Below, piece by piece: positions 42,354-52,194 of a DNA stretch of 64,000 nucleotides. Position numbers and translations under genes: made by a program. The notes under the pieces are model-generated. The model saw nothing but the letters and a program-made list of their open reading frames with translations. It ran no database searches and was not told the origin of the DNA. Origin of the DNA: Photorhabdus khanii NC19 (lineage in GTDB: Bacteria; Pseudomonadota; Gammaproteobacteria; Enterobacterales; Enterobacteriaceae); contig NZ_AYSJ01000017.1 of NCBI RefSeq assembly GCF_000517265.1, positions 1 through 64,000 of the forward strand. The letters are read 5' to 3'. Position 1 is the stretch's first letter. Each line of letters starts with the position of its first letter.

Positions 42354-43235
42354 CTATTCTTCTTCAAGGTTAGGCATTGGAGCATCGTTTGGTATCGTAA
42401 CATGAACCTGAATAATTCTCCGGCTATCGGACATAGCAACTTTAAAGAGATAACCGTTGATATCAACAGACTCTCCTCTGGCGGGTAAGTGACCGAATGC
42501 CTGCATAACCAGACCACCAATAGTATCCACTTCCTCGTCGCTGAATTGGGTACCAAAGGCTTCATTAAAGTCTTCAATCTGAGTGAGCGCTCGCACCGTA
42601 TAGGTATGACGGCTCAGAGCCCGAATATCGACATCTTCTTCTTCATCGTATTCGTCTTCAATTTCACCGACGATCAGTTCAAGAATATCTTCGATAGTGA
42701 CCAGACCCGATACACCACCAAATTCATCAATGACGATTGCCATATGATAACGCAGAGAACGGAACTCTTTTAGCATGCGGTCAACCCGCTTACTTTCAGG
42801 TACAACGACAGCCTGACGCAGAACTTTATCTATGCTGAATGGTGGGGCATCGGTGCGCATAAATGGCAACAAGTCTTTTGCCATTAAAATCCCTTCAATG
42901 TGATCTTTGTCTTCACTGATCACAGGGAAACGTGAATGAGCCGAATCGATAATCACATCCAGACATTCGTCCAGGGTTTGATTACGTTTTAAGGTAACGA
43001 TTTGGGAACGGGGGATCATGATATCGCGGACACGTTGATCAGAAATATCCATTACCCCTTCGAGCATATCGCGGGTATCAGGATCAATCAGATCGTTTTG
43101 TTCAGAGTCACGGATCAGTTCCACCAGTTCATCACGGCTTTTTGGCTCACCGTGAAAGAGCTGGTTAAGAAGAAGAGTAAAAAAACCTTTCTTAGGGCCA
43201 GGGTTATCGTTACTTGAAGAATGGTCGTCGCTCAT
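42354..43235 (-). CDS. corC: CBS-domain protein CorC (YbeX)
   Basis: This 293-aa cytosolic protein is linked to Mg/Co efflux with CorA and to ribosome metabolism. Two CBS domains (about 70-190: [25 protein letters not shown] and [24 protein letters not shown]) are followed by a CorC_HlyC domain. It lies between ybeY and lnt as in E. coli. No membrane segment is seen. Confidence 0.93.
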   Translation of the reverse strand: MSDDHSSSNDNPGPKKGFFTLLLNQLFHGEPKSRDELVELIRDSEQNDLIDPDTRDMLEGVMDISDQRVRDIMIPRSQIVTLKRNQTLDECLDVIIDSAHSRFPVISEDKDHIEGILMAKDLLPFMRTDAPPFSIDKVLRQAVVVPESKRVDRMLKEFRSLRYHMAIVIDEFGGVSGLVTIEDILELIVGEIEDEYDEEEDVDIRALSRHTYTVRALTQIEDFNEAFGTQFSDEEVDTIGGLVMQAFGHLPARGESVDINGYLFKVAMSDSRRIIQVHVTIPNDAPMPNLEEE

Positions 43236-43307
43236 GGCGTTTTAATGAAAATTTCCCATTAAATAAGTTGTTGTCGGTATTTTTTAGCATAAAAATGGTG
43301 AGAGTGG

Positions 43308-43775
43308 TTACTCTTTTTCTGCAAGATAGGGATCAGCATAACCTAGCTTTTGCATAATTTCTGTTTCCAGAGATTCCATTTCTTCTGCTTCATCATCTTC
43401 GATATGGTCATAGCCCAGCAGATGCAGGCAGCCGTGCACAACCATATGTGCCCAATGCTCTTCTACGGTTTTTTGTTGCTCCTCCGCTTCTTTTTCAACG
43501 ACCTGACGACAGATAATTAGATCGCCAAGCAGGGGTAAATCAACCTCTGGTGGTGCTTCAAATGGAAAAGATAACACATTTGTTGGCTTATCTTTACCGC
43601 GATAAGTCAGATTTAAGTCTTGGCTTTCTGCCTCATCAACAATGCGGATTGTTACTTCACTTTCAGATTGAAATTGGGGTAAAACCCCATCCAGCCATTG
43701 CTGGAACAGGGTTTCTTCAGGAAGACTTTGTGAGCTCTCACAGGCAATTTGTAAATCAAGTATGACTGAACTCAT
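43308..43775 (-). CDS. ybeY: Endoribonuclease YbeY
   Basis: This metallo-RNase matures the 3' end of 16S rRNA and takes part in ribosome quality control. The zinc motif [21 protein letters not shown] (His-x3-His-x5-His) is intact, with [19 protein letters not shown] upstream; 155 aa is the normal length. Its start overlaps ybeZ by four bases. Confidence 0.96.
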   Translation of the reverse strand: MSSVILDLQIACESSQSLPEETLFQQWLDGVLPQFQSESEVTIRIVDEAESQDLNLTYRGKDKPTNVLSFPFEAPPEVDLPLLGDLIICRQVVEKEAEEQQKTVEEHWAHMVVHGCLHLLGYDHIEDDEAEEMESLETEIMQKLGYADPYLAEKE

Positions 43776-44821
43776 TGTGCTTCCTGTTTGCGTTGTTCAC
43801 TGAGTGTCTGCTTACGTTTTTGCTCCGTTGCTTCCCACTCTTCATAAGCGATGACCACTTTGGCAACAACCGGGTGACGGACAACATCATCACTGTGGAA
43901 AAAGTTAAAACTCAATTCACTGACCCCTGACAGAACCTCAATCGCGTGGTGCAGGCCGGATTTCTGTCCACGAGGCAGGTCAATCTGTGTAACGTCGCCT
44001 GTGACAACCGCTTTGGAGTTGAAGCCGATACGGGTCAGGAACATCTTCATCTGCTCTATGGTTGTGTTCTGGCTCTCATCCAGAATAATAAACGCGTCAT
44101 TAAGAGTTCGTCCACGCATATAAGCTAATGGGGCAACTTCAATAACGTTTCGTTCGATCAGCTTCTCAACTTTTTCAAAACCCAGCATTTCAAACAAGGC
44201 GTCGTAGAGCGGGCGCAAATATGGATCAACTTTCTGGCTCAGGTCGCCAGGCAGGAAACCCAGCTTTTCGCCCGCTTCTACTGCCGGGCGGGTTAGCAGG
44301 ATACGGCGAATTTCCTGACGTTCTAGCGCATCAACGGCAGCGGCAACAGCTAAATAAGTTTTTCCTGTGCCGGCAGGACCAACTCCGAACGTAATATCAT
44401 GGCTAAGAATATTGGCAATATACTGTGCCTGATTGGGCGTGCGTGGTTTCACCATGCCACGTTTGGTTCGGATATTAACAGATTTGCCGTACTCAGGTAT
44501 GTTTTCGGCAGCTTGCTCCAGAACCCGGCTCTCTGTAATCTCTAGGTGAATTTGCTCTGGTTTGATATCAGGGATAACACCACGGACAGGGGCCGTTTGC
44601 ACATATAAATGGCGTAGGATATTGGTGGCGGCACTAACGCTTAACGGTTTGCCCATCAATTTAAAACGGTTGTCTCGACGGCTGATTTCAATGCCCAACC
44701 GGCGCTCAAGCTGCTTCAAATTGTCATCAAACGGGCCGCATAGGCTCATCAGGCGTTGATTGTCGGCCGGTTCGAGGAAAATTTCCTGGGTTGCGACTTG
44801 TGAATGAGTTTGTTGAATCAC
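43772..44821 (-). CDS. ybeZ: PhoH-like ATPase YbeZ
   Basis: This P-loop ATPase of 349 aa is a partner of YbeY in RNA metabolism. Walker A is [11 protein letters not shown], Walker [12 protein letters not shown], with [18 protein letters not shown] downstream. An N-terminal KH-like region precedes it. It lies 15 bases after miaB. Confidence 0.94.
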   Translation of the reverse strand: MIQQTHSQVATQEIFLEPADNQRLMSLCGPFDDNLKQLERRLGIEISRRDNRFKLMGKPLSVSAATNILRHLYVQTAPVRGVIPDIKPEQIHLEITESRVLEQAAENIPEYGKSVNIRTKRGMVKPRTPNQAQYIANILSHDITFGVGPAGTGKTYLAVAAAVDALERQEIRRILLTRPAVEAGEKLGFLPGDLSQKVDPYLRPLYDALFEMLGFEKVEKLIERNVIEVAPLAYMRGRTLNDAFIILDESQNTTIEQMKMFLTRIGFNSKAVVTGDVTQIDLPRGQKSGLHHAIEVLSGVSELSFNFFHSDDVVRHPVVAKVVIAYEEWEATEQKRKQTLSEQRKQEAQ

Positions 44822-44836
44822 TGATTATCTCTATAT

Positions 44837-46267
44837 TTAAGGCTGATAACTGCCGACCCCGATTTCATCTTCTTTGCGGGTACGGGCTATAACGGACTCA
44901 GGTGATTCGTGTATACGAAGATCCATCTGATCTTCTGTACGGATGACTTTACCGCGCAGTGAGTTGGCGTAGACATCAACAATTTCAACATCAACGAATT
45001 TACCAATCATATCAGGTTGGCCTTCAAAGTTGACGACTCGATTGTTTTCAGTACGGCCGGAAAGTTCCATCACATTTTTACGGGAAGTTCCTTCAACCAG
45101 AATACGTTGTACACTACCCAACATAGCACGGCTGTAGCCCATAGCTTGTTGATTGATGCGTTGTTGCAGTAGATAAAGACGCTGTTTTTTCTCTTCTTCG
45201 CTGACATCATCAGGCAGATCCGCTGCTGGCGTTCCCGGACGGGCAGAATAGATGAAGCTGTAGCTCATATCGAAATTGACATCAGCGATCAGTTTCATTG
45301 TTTTCTCAAAGTCATCTTGGGTTTCACCGGGGAAGCCGATGATAAAGTCAGAGCTTATTAGGATCTCTGCCCGTGCTTTACGCAGTTTGCGGATAATACT
45401 TTTATATTCAAGGGCCGTGTGTGCACGTTTCATCAGTGTCAGAATACGATCAGAACCACTTTGTACCGGTAAATGCAGGAAGCTAACCAATTCTGGTGTA
45501 TCTTCATAAACAGCAATAATATCGTCTGTAAATTCAATTGGGTGGCTGGTGGTAAAACGAATACGATCAATACCATCTATAGCAGCGACCAAACGGATTA
45601 ACTCAGCGAAAGAGCAGATATCGCCATCATAAGTTGCACCACGATAAGCATTCACGTTCTGCCCTAGAAGATTAACTTCACGTACACCCTGTGCGGCAAG
45701 CTGAGCGATTTCAAACAAAACATCATCACTCGGGCGGCTGACTTCTTCACCACGGGTATAAGGTACGACACAGAAAGTACAGTATTTGTTGCAACCCTCC
45801 ATAATAGAAACGAATGCAGATGGACCTTCAGCACGTGGTTCAGGCAGACGGTCAAATTTCTCAATTTCCGGGAAGCTGATATCAACAACCGGACTGCGGG
45901 TGCCTTTCACCTGGTTGATCATTTCAGGTAAACGGTGCAGTGTCTGTGGCCCAAAAATAATATCTACACACTGGGCGCGCTGACGGATGAAATCGCCTTC
46001 CTGAGAAGCTACGCAGCCACCGACGCCAATAATGATATCTGGGTTGGTGTCTTTCAAATTTTTCCAGCGGCCTAATTGATGGAAAACTTTTTCTTGTGCT
46101 TTTTCACGGATTGAACAGGTATTCAATAGTAAAATGTCTGCTTCTTCGGCGACATCGGTTAACTGATAACCGTGAGTACTTTCGAGCAGGTCGGCCATTT
46201 TAGATGAGTCATATTCATTCATCTGACAGCCCCAGGTTTTAATATACAGTTTTTTTATCGTCGACAT
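44837..46267 (-). CDS. miaB: tRNA-2-methylthio-N6-dimethylallyladenosine synthase MiaB
   Basis: This radical-SAM methylthiotransferase modifies i6A37 to ms2i6A37 in tRNAs reading U-starting codons. Two Fe-S clusters are visible: auxiliary Cys14, Cys51, Cys85, and radical-SAM Cys159, Cys163, Cys166 (CNKYCTFC). A TRAM domain ends the protein. From ATG 46267 it is 476 aa; an ATG 12 bases upstream is an alternative start. Confidence 0.96.
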   Translation of the reverse strand: MSTIKKLYIKTWGCQMNEYDSSKMADLLESTHGYQLTDVAEEADILLLNTCSIREKAQEKVFHQLGRWKNLKDTNPDIIIGVGGCVASQEGDFIRQRAQCVDIIFGPQTLHRLPEMINQVKGTRSPVVDISFPEIEKFDRLPEPRAEGPSAFVSIMEGCNKYCTFCVVPYTRGEEVSRPSDDVLFEIAQLAAQGVREVNLLGQNVNAYRGATYDGDICSFAELIRLVAAIDGIDRIRFTTSHPIEFTDDIIAVYEDTPELVSFLHLPVQSGSDRILTLMKRAHTALEYKSIIRKLRKARAEILISSDFIIGFPGETQDDFEKTMKLIADVNFDMSYSFIYSARPGTPAADLPDDVSEEEKKQRLYLLQQRINQQAMGYSRAMLGSVQRILVEGTSRKNVMELSGRTENNRVVNFEGQPDMIGKFVDVEIVDVYANSLRGKVIRTEDQMDLRIHESPESVIARTRKEDEIGVGSYQP

Positions 46268-46456
46268 TTTCTTGTGCATCCGGGCTTTCTACAGTGCTTA
46301 AAGAGATTATTGCACTGCAAAAGCAGTTGTGTATTAGGCATAAAGTTGCCGGATATTGTAGTCATTTGAGGGAGCAGTGACCAGACTGTTAAACAGGATA
46401 TTCTCTACCGAAGGATTAAAAATCCGGTACACTGTGCCAATCAATGAGTTAATAGC

Positions 46457-47647
46457 ATGACTGATATGAATAATTCACAACAGATTTTTGATGTAGTGGT
46501 AGTCGGCGCTGGCATGATTGGTGCTGCAATAGCATTGGGGCTGGCGCAGGAAGGCTGGACAGTTGCTTTGTTGGATCATCAGCCACCACAATCTTATGAT
46601 GCACAGAGTTGCCCAGATGTGCGCGTATCGGCAATCAGTTGTGCTTCTGTAGATTTGCTCAAACAACTTGGTGCATGGGATGCGGTATTACAGATGCGCA
46701 GTGCGCCGTATCGTAAATTGGAGACCTGGGAGCAGAATGATTCCAATTTGGTGTTTGATGCACACAGTCTGGGTCTGCCTGAACTGGGCTATATGGTTGA
46801 AAACCGTATTTTGCAGCTGGCGCTGTGGCGGCAGTTTGAAAAATATCCCAATTTGACTTTGCTGTGTCCGGCGGAACTGCAATCAATGCAGCGGCAGAAA
46901 GCGGGCTGGTTGGTCACTCTGGATAATGGCATTGAAATTAATACCCGTCTGATTGTTGGGGCTGATGGTGCTCGTTCTCAGGTTCGGCAAATGGCTGGGA
47001 TTGGCAGCCATGGCTGGCAGTACAGACAGTCTTGTATGTTGATTACAGTAAAAACAGAGCAGCCACAGCAGGATATTACCTGGCAGCAGTTTTTTCCTTC
47101 TGGCCCAAGAGCATTCCTTCCGCTATTTGATCAATGGGCTTCGTTGGTGTGGTATGACAAACCGGCACGTATACGGCAGTTACAGGCAATGCCAATGGCT
47201 CAACTTGAGCAGGAGATTTTTCAGGCCTTTCCTGTGCGGTTAGGTCAAGTGACTCCTGTTGCCGCCGGCTCATTTCCTTTGGCTCGTCATCACGCTAACA
47301 GTTATGTGCGTGAAGGATTAGTCTTGTTGGGTGATGCGGCTCATACCATTAATCCGCTGGCAGGGCAGGGGGTAAATCTTGGTTATCGGGATGTGGATAC
47401 GTTGCTTAATGTTTTGGTGAAGGCCAGAGAATTAATAGAAAAATGGGATTCACTGGAAGTGCTTATGCGTTATCAGCGTTACAGAATGCCGGATAACTTG
47501 ATGATGCAGGTTGGAATGGATCTGTTTTACACCGTGTTCAGTAATGAGTTACCGGGGCTGAAAGTTGCACGTAATCTGGCATTGATGGCAGCCCAACGAG
47601 CTGGAGTAATGAAAAAAGCGGCGCTTAAGTATGCGTTGGGATTGTAA
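46457..47647 (+). CDS. ubiF: 3-demethoxyubiquinol 3-hydroxylase UbiF
   Basis: This FAD monooxygenase carries out the last ring hydroxylation in ubiquinone synthesis. The 396-aa protein has the N-terminal dinucleotide fold VVVGAGMIGAAIALGLA, the middle VGADGARSQVRQMAGI and the flavin motif LLGDAAHTINPLAGQGVNLGYRD. It is divergent from miaB. A related alternative would be UbiH or UbiI, but gene position favours UbiF. Confidence 0.92.
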   Translation: MTDMNNSQQIFDVVVVGAGMIGAAIALGLAQEGWTVALLDHQPPQSYDAQSCPDVRVSAISCASVDLLKQLGAWDAVLQMRSAPYRKLETWEQNDSNLVFDAHSLGLPELGYMVENRILQLALWRQFEKYPNLTLLCPAELQSMQRQKAGWLVTLDNGIEINTRLIVGADGARSQVRQMAGIGSHGWQYRQSCMLITVKTEQPQQDITWQQFFPSGPRAFLPLFDQWASLVWYDKPARIRQLQAMPMAQLEQEIFQAFPVRLGQVTPVAAGSFPLARHHANSYVREGLVLLGDAAHTINPLAGQGVNLGYRDVDTLLNVLVKARELIEKWDSLEVLMRYQRYRMPDNLMMQVGMDLFYTVFSNELPGLKVARNLALMAAQRAGVMKKAALKYALGL

Positions 47648-47762
47648 CTTATAGATCAGCAGATCATAAACACGTCGTAAATCTATTTATGGTGTAGACA
47701 TTTTACTCTTTTTTTATATATTTCCATGTATAAGCAAGGGGAGTGTAGGGGACTTGGAAAGC

Positions 47763-47787
47763 AAAAACCTGCTCGAAAGCAGGTTTT
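47763..47787 (-). terminator. Terminator of the tRNA operon
   Basis: A 10-bp stem, AAAACCTGCT/AGCAGGTTTT, with a tight 4-base loop (TTCG on the minus strand) is followed by T-rich sequence. It lies eight bases past the last tRNA. It may also stop ubiF from the other side. Confidence 0.85.
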
Positions 47788-47794
47788 CAGAATT

Positions 47795-47869
47795 TGGCTG
47801 GGGTACCAGGATTTGAACCTGGGAATGCCGGAATCAGAATCCGGTGCCTTACCGCTTGGCGATACCCCA
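47795..47869 (-). tRNA. tRNA-Gln (anticodon CTG)
   Basis: The 75-base cloverleaf has acceptor TGGGGTA/TACCCCA, encoded GCCA 3' end, and anticodon loop TTCTGAT between CCGGA and TCCGG. Last gene of the operon; it corresponds to glnV/glnX of E. coli. Confidence 0.95.
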
Positions 47870-47875
47870 AGAAAA

Positions 47876-47952
47876 TGGTGGCTACGACGGGAATCGAACC
47901 TGTGACCCCAGCATTATGAGTGCTGTGCTCTAACCAGCTGAGCTACGTAGCC
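47876..47952 (-). tRNA. tRNA-Met (elongator, anticodon CAT)
   Basis: The 77-base cloverleaf has acceptor GGCTACG/CGTAGCC, CTCATAA anticodon loop and encoded CCA. It lacks the unpaired C1 of initiator tRNA, so it is an elongator. Confidence 0.95.
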
Positions 47953-48011
47953 ATTTTATTTACGACGCAAGAGATTTTATCGCAAAATAACAGTGGAGGA
48001 CATTCAGCTAA

Positions 48012-48086
48012 TGGCTGGGGTACCAGGATTCGAACCTGGGTATGCCAGGATCAAAACCTGGTGCCTTACCGCTTGGCGATACCCCA
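48012..48086 (-). tRNA. tRNA-Gln (anticodon TTG), copy 2
   Basis: The 75-base cloverleaf has anticodon loop TTTTGAT between CCAGG and CCTGG, and encoded CCA. It is identical over the visible body to the copy at 48130-48204. Confidence 0.95.
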
Positions 48087-48129
48087 ACTGAAAGTAGTCA
48101 CTGCTCAACGTGTTGCGTCATCAAAATGG

Positions 48130-48204
48130 TGGCTGGGGTACCAGGATTCGAACCTGGGTATGCCAGGATCAAAACCTGGTGCCTTACCGCTTGGCGATAC
48201 CCCA
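48130..48204 (-). tRNA. tRNA-Gln (anticodon TTG), copy 1
   Basis: This 75-base gene has the same sequence and anticodon as the next copy, with encoded CCA. It corresponds to glnU/glnW. Confidence 0.95.
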
Positions 48205-48233
48205 TCTACATGATGACAACTTGATGAAAGAAA

Positions 48234-48318
48234 TGGTGCGGGAGGCGAGACTTGAACTCGCACACCTTGCGGCGCCAGAACCTAAATCTGGTGCGTCTAC
48301 CAATTTCGCCACTCCCGC
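48234..48318 (-). tRNA. tRNA-Leu (anticodon TAG)
   Basis: The 85-base type II tRNA has a long variable arm, anticodon loop TTTAGGT between CCAGA and TCTGG, and encoded CCA. It corresponds to leuW. Confidence 0.95.
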
Positions 48319-48323
48319 AAAGA

Positions 48324-48400
48324 TGGTAGCTACGACGGGAATCGAACCTGTGACCCCAGCATTATGAGTGCTGTGCTCTAACCAGCTGAGCTACGTAGCC
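48324..48400 (-). tRNA. tRNA-Met (elongator, anticodon CAT), first gene of the operon
   Basis: The 77-base gene is like the second Met copy, but the 3' acceptor strand reads CGTAGCT, so the first acceptor pair is G-U instead of G-C. It corresponds to metT. Confidence 0.94.
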
Positions 48401-48437
48401 ATCTTTTTGCATTACCTTCATCGGCGTTGCGGGGCGC

Positions 48438-48466
48438 ATTATGCGTATATCAGCTAAATGCGTCAA
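48438..48466 (-). promoter_or_regulatory. tRNA operon promoter (sigma-70, stringent type)
   Basis: On the minus strand TTGACG, a 17-base spacer and CATAAT are followed by a GC-rich discriminator (GCGCCCCGC). A GC-rich discriminator is the mark of ppGpp-controlled stable-RNA promoters. It lies about 38 bases before the first tRNA. Confidence 0.85.
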
Positions 48467-48550
48467 CTGCTTTTTTATTGAAATTTGCTTAAGGTCGCTT
48501 GTTTGTTTGGCTTATAAGCATTTTGATGACAAAACCAACAAAAATGAATA

Positions 48551-49774
48551 TTACCCTTCGAGTAAGTGTTGTAACAATACCCCATTAAGCATAGCACGTT
48601 TAGTCAGAGCGAAGGCGCCAATAGCGGAACAGTGAACTAATTCAGACACAACGATTGGCAGGTCTTCACGAAATTCTTTTAAAACCTGAGTATTGATACA
48701 ACTTTGAATAGCGGGTAAGAGCACTTGTTGAGCTTCAGTAATTTCCCCCGCCAGAACAACTTTCTGTGGGTTAAATAAATTGATGGCGATAGAGATGGCC
48801 CTACCAAGATAATGGCCGACATTTTTTATAACCTCAGATGCTAATGGATCATGCTGATTTGCGGCCTGACAGATGGCTCTGATATTGCAGTTATTCAATG
48901 TTAGTTGACTTGGAAAACCTTGTTTTAATTGATGCTGAACCCGCGCTTCAATTGCTGAATTAGAGGCAATAGTTTCCAGACAACCAAAATTGCCGCAATG
49001 ACAACGTTCACCGAGGGGATCAATTTGAATATGGCCAATTTCACCTAAGTTCCCTCTATTATTGAGGAATATCTGGCTGTTTATAATCACCCCAGCACCG
49101 GCACCTCGATGGATACGTACCAATATCGAGTCTTCACAATCACGGGTGGCGCCAAAATAGCGTTCAGCCAGCGCTAAACTACGGATATCATGACCAACGA
49201 AACAGGTCATATTGAAATGTTTTTTCAGGTTATCGACCAGAGTCCAGTTAGTCACTTTAATATGAGGCATATAACGGACAATGCCGGTATTTGGATCAAC
49301 CAATCCGGGCAGGATAACTGAAATGGCGATTAATTCACGGATCCTACGCTGATTTTGTTGAATAAAGTTTTCTATTGCGCTGATAAGCAAGTTTTCGACT
49401 TTTTGCTGGGTGGATTCAGGCAGTGGATAATGCTCTTCAACCAATGCCTTGCCACTCATGTCATAAAGAGCGAGAGTGGCATCATGGCGGCCAAGGCGGA
49501 CACCGATAGTATGGAAATGACGATTTTCTGTAACGATTGAAATTGCGCGGCGACCTCCGGTAGAGGCTTGTTGATCGACTTCTTTAATCAGGCCGCGTTC
49601 AAGTAACTGACGAGTAATTTTAGTCACGCTGGCGGGTGCAAGTTGACTTTGCTCTGCAATTTGAATCCGGGATATTGGCCCTTGTTGATCAATTAACCGG
49701 TATACCACAGCGCCGTTAAGTTGCTTTACAAGGTCAATATTACCAATTTGCTTTTGTGTGCTGCTATAACTCAT
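48551..49774 (-). CDS. nagC: N-acetylglucosamine repressor NagC
   Basis: This ROK-family regulator of 407 aa represses nag genes and is induced by GlcNAc-6-phosphate. It has an N-terminal winged helix-turn-helix (about 15-75, SRIQIAEQSQLAPASVTKITRQLLE) and a sugar-kinase-like domain with the zinc motif CHCGNFGCLE. It is the last gene of nagBAC, 15 bases after nagA. No nagD follows. Confidence 0.94.
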   Translation of the reverse strand: MSYSSTQKQIGNIDLVKQLNGAVVYRLIDQQGPISRIQIAEQSQLAPASVTKITRQLLERGLIKEVDQQASTGGRRAISIVTENRHFHTIGVRLGRHDATLALYDMSGKALVEEHYPLPESTQQKVENLLISAIENFIQQNQRRIRELIAISVILPGLVDPNTGIVRYMPHIKVTNWTLVDNLKKHFNMTCFVGHDIRSLALAERYFGATRDCEDSILVRIHRGAGAGVIINSQIFLNNRGNLGEIGHIQIDPLGERCHCGNFGCLETIASNSAIEARVQHQLKQGFPSQLTLNNCNIRAICQAANQHDPLASEVIKNVGHYLGRAISIAINLFNPQKVVLAGEITEAQQVLLPAIQSCINTQVLKEFREDLPIVVSELVHCSAIGAFALTKRAMLNGVLLQHLLEG

Positions 49775-49789
49775 CGGTTATTTTGTTCC

Positions 49790-50950
49790 TCAAAGGTCAG
49801 TTTCTTTTCCGTTAACAATGGTCTTGCAGATTTTAAAGTCGTGACTGAGAACGGTGAGGTTAGCAATTTTACCGGCTTCAATAGTGCCGAGATATTGATC
49901 AACACCAATCGCGCGGGCTGGGTAGAGTGCTGCCATCCTCAGTGTTTCATCCAGAGCAATACCAACGTGTTCAACGCTATTTTTAACGGCGTCTATCATA
50001 GTGATAGAAGAGCCGCTTAAAGTGCCGTTTTCATCGACACACAATCCATCTCGATAGTATATGGTTTTACCGGCAAAGGTGAAATGCTCCATTTTATTGA
50101 TAGAAGTATCCATCCCGGCGGGAAGTATGGCATCTGTTACCAGAATCAACTTATCTTTTTTCAGACGTTTCGCATGACGAATGTTTGGCCATGAAACATG
50201 AAAACCATCGGAAATAATACCCGCGTAAACTTCTGGTGTATCAAAGATAGCGCCAATCAAACCAGGCTGGCGACCAGAAATGTATGGCATCGCATTATAG
50301 AGATGGGTTGAGAGGGTTATGCCATTCTGAAATCCCTGCCGGGCTTCTTCATAACTGGCATTGGAGTGACCGGCAGAAACCACAATCCCTGATTCAATCA
50401 ACTGGTGAATGTATTTCTGTTCCACCATTTCCGGCGCGAGAGTCAGCTTGATGATGACATCAGCGTTATCGCACAGGAAATTTATCATTTCAGGTGTAGG
50501 CTTGCGGATACATTCTGGATTATGAGTGCCTTTCTTTACCGGATTGAGGTAAGGCCCTTCCAGATGCAGGCCCAAAGCTTGAAATTTATTATGCTTCAGA
50601 TAAGTACGCATCACCTCAACAGAGGCTATCATCAATTCATCTGTACTGGTGATCAGGGTCGGTAAATAGCTGGTACAGCCTGAGCGTTCATTGGCTTTTT
50701 GCATAATATCCAGCGTTTTTTCTGAAATATCTTCCAGCCGTTCATTAAATTGAACACCACCACAACCGTTAACTTGCAGGTCGATAAAGCCGGGGGAAAG
50801 AATTGCACCATTCAGATCACGTTTTTCAATCTGTTCGGGTAACTCTTGTGTTGGGCAAACTCGTTTAATTAAGCCGCCAGCAATGATAACAGCATGATTA
50901 TCCAGTCTGTTATGACCAGTATATATAATGCAGTTGGTTAAAGCATACAT
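49790..50950 (-). CDS. nagA: N-acetylglucosamine-6-phosphate deacetylase NagA
   Basis: This amidohydrolase converts GlcNAc-6-P to GlcN-6-P plus acetate, 386 aa. Metal and substrate motifs are [41 protein letters not shown] and LVTDAI. It acts between NagE (uptake) and NagB. Confidence 0.95.
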   Translation of the reverse strand: MYALTNCIIYTGHNRLDNHAVIIAGGLIKRVCPTQELPEQIEKRDLNGAILSPGFIDLQVNGCGGVQFNERLEDISEKTLDIMQKANERSGCTSYLPTLITSTDELMIASVEVMRTYLKHNKFQALGLHLEGPYLNPVKKGTHNPECIRKPTPEMINFLCDNADVIIKLTLAPEMVEQKYIHQLIESGIVVSAGHSNASYEEARQGFQNGITLSTHLYNAMPYISGRQPGLIGAIFDTPEVYAGIISDGFHVSWPNIRHAKRLKKDKLILVTDAILPAGMDTSINKMEHFTFAGKTIYYRDGLCVDENGTLSGSSITMIDAVKNSVEHVGIALDETLRMAALYPARAIGVDQYLGTIEAGKIANLTVLSHDFKICKTIVNGKETDL

Positions 50951-51033
50951 CTTAGCCTCCTATGGGGTCTGGAGATGATGATTGAGAATAATGACGATAA
51001 TCAGTCTGAGATAAGCTCAGACTGTCTGGATTC

Positions 51034-51846
51034 TTATTTTTTGCTGGCAAATATGTCGATAATGTCTGCTTCCAGTTGATGGAAGTACTTAACTGTTTTT
51101 ACTTTCAATTCCATTGTTGCTGGTTCGTCACAGACAATGATGGATTTTGGGTGCATTTGCAGGCAGCTTACTGTCCACATATGGTTGATATTACCTTCAA
51201 TAGCGGCCTGGATGGCCTGGGCTTTATTCAGACCGGTAGCCAGGATCATAACTTCTTCTGCATCCATCAAAGTGCCTACACCTACAGTCAAGGCGTATTT
51301 GGGCACCTGATTAATATCATTATCGAAGAAGCGGGAGTTGGCAGTACGGGTTTCTACAGTCAGCGTCTTGATGCGGGTACGGGAAGTCAGGGATGATGCT
51401 GGTTCATTGAACGCAATATGGCCGTCATTACCCACTCCACCCATAAACAGATGAATCTGACCATAAGACTTAATTTTGTCTTCATAACGTTGGCATTCTG
51501 CATCAATATCAGCAGTATTACCATTGAGTAGATTGATATTTTCCCTTTGTATATCAATATGATCAAAGAAGTTGTGGTGCATAAAACTATGGTAACTTTG
51601 TGGATGATTTTCGGGGATACCGACATATTCATCCATATTGAATGTAACGACATGTTTAAAACTGATTTTCCCTGCTTTGTACAGAGCAATCAATTCCTTG
51701 TAAGTTGCCAGTGGAGTGCTGCCAGTTGGCATCCCCAAAACAAAAGGGCGCTCAGTGGTTGGATTAAATGCATTGATTTTACTAACGATATAGTGTGCAG
51801 ACCATTTACCGACATCACTTGCATTTGTTAGGGGGATCAGTCTCAT
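51034..51846 (-). CDS. nagB: Glucosamine-6-phosphate deaminase NagB
   Basis: This enzyme converts GlcN-6-P to fructose-6-P and ammonia, 270 aa. Motifs are [25 protein letters not shown] and [17 protein letters not shown]. It is the first gene of nagBAC and is divergent from nagE. Confidence 0.96.
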   Translation of the reverse strand: MRLIPLTNASDVGKWSAHYIVSKINAFNPTTERPFVLGMPTGSTPLATYKELIALYKAGKISFKHVVTFNMDEYVGIPENHPQSYHSFMHHNFFDHIDIQRENINLLNGNTADIDAECQRYEDKIKSYGQIHLFMGGVGNDGHIAFNEPASSLTSRTRIKTLTVETRTANSRFFDNDINQVPKYALTVGVGTLMDAEEVMILATGLNKAQAIQAAIEGNINHMWTVSCLQMHPKSIIVCDEPATMELKVKTVKYFHQLEADIIDIFASKK

Positions 51847-52037
51847 AATTACCTCTTAAAACAAGAAATTATCATGATTAAATATTAGAGTTATACATTA
51901 TTCTCTTAATTAATCGTCTATAGCCTGAATACTAAAACATTTTCATTGGCAGAAACACTCTGCGCGGTATGATATTTTTAATGATAAAATAAGATTTGTG
52001 TGTTAGCTAGCATTTTGACCAAATAATTGGTGATCAT

Positions 52038-52053
52038 GGTGATATTAATCACA
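52038..52053. promoter_or_regulatory. CRP-like site
   Basis: GGTGA-N6-TCACA differs by one base from the TGTGA-N6-TCACA consensus. It lies between the divergent nag genes. Confidence 0.6.
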
Positions 52054-52065
52054 TATATCGATGAA

Positions 52066-52086
52066 TTAATTTGCGACGAAAAATAA
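52066..52086. promoter_or_regulatory. NagC-like operator
   Basis: TTAATTTGCG and CGAAAAATAA form an imperfect palindrome around one central base, like remembered NagC sites with AT-rich arms and central CG. It lies about 110 bases before nagE. Confidence 0.5.
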
Positions 52087-52194
52087 ATTTCCTACACTGA
52101 AAATTGTAGAATAAATGTTCTTATTGCTTATTTTCATAATGTAGTCATAAGTAGTAAGAGACTCCGGTAATTGAGGATATTAAGGGGGAGCAAG

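Larger units (their letters stand above)
51847..52194. promoter_or_regulatory. nagB-nagE divergent control region
   Basis: No gene is present. The AT-rich region holds a CRP-like site and a NagC-like operator (listed separately), as in E. coli, where NagC bound at two sites loops the DNA between nagE and nagB and cAMP-CRP activates. I could place only one NagC site with confidence. Confidence 0.6.

Noticed and set aside
40881-42577. Longer lnt reading with an N-terminal extension of ~77 residues
   Set aside because: The extension overlaps corC in another frame and has no membrane segment; the ATG at 42346 fits homologues.
47920-48367. Overlapping open frames and apparent direct repeats near the tRNA cluster, at first glance like a repeat array
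   Set aside because: The repeats are the bodies of duplicated Gln and Met tRNA genes; spacing is irregular and no CRISPR structure exists.
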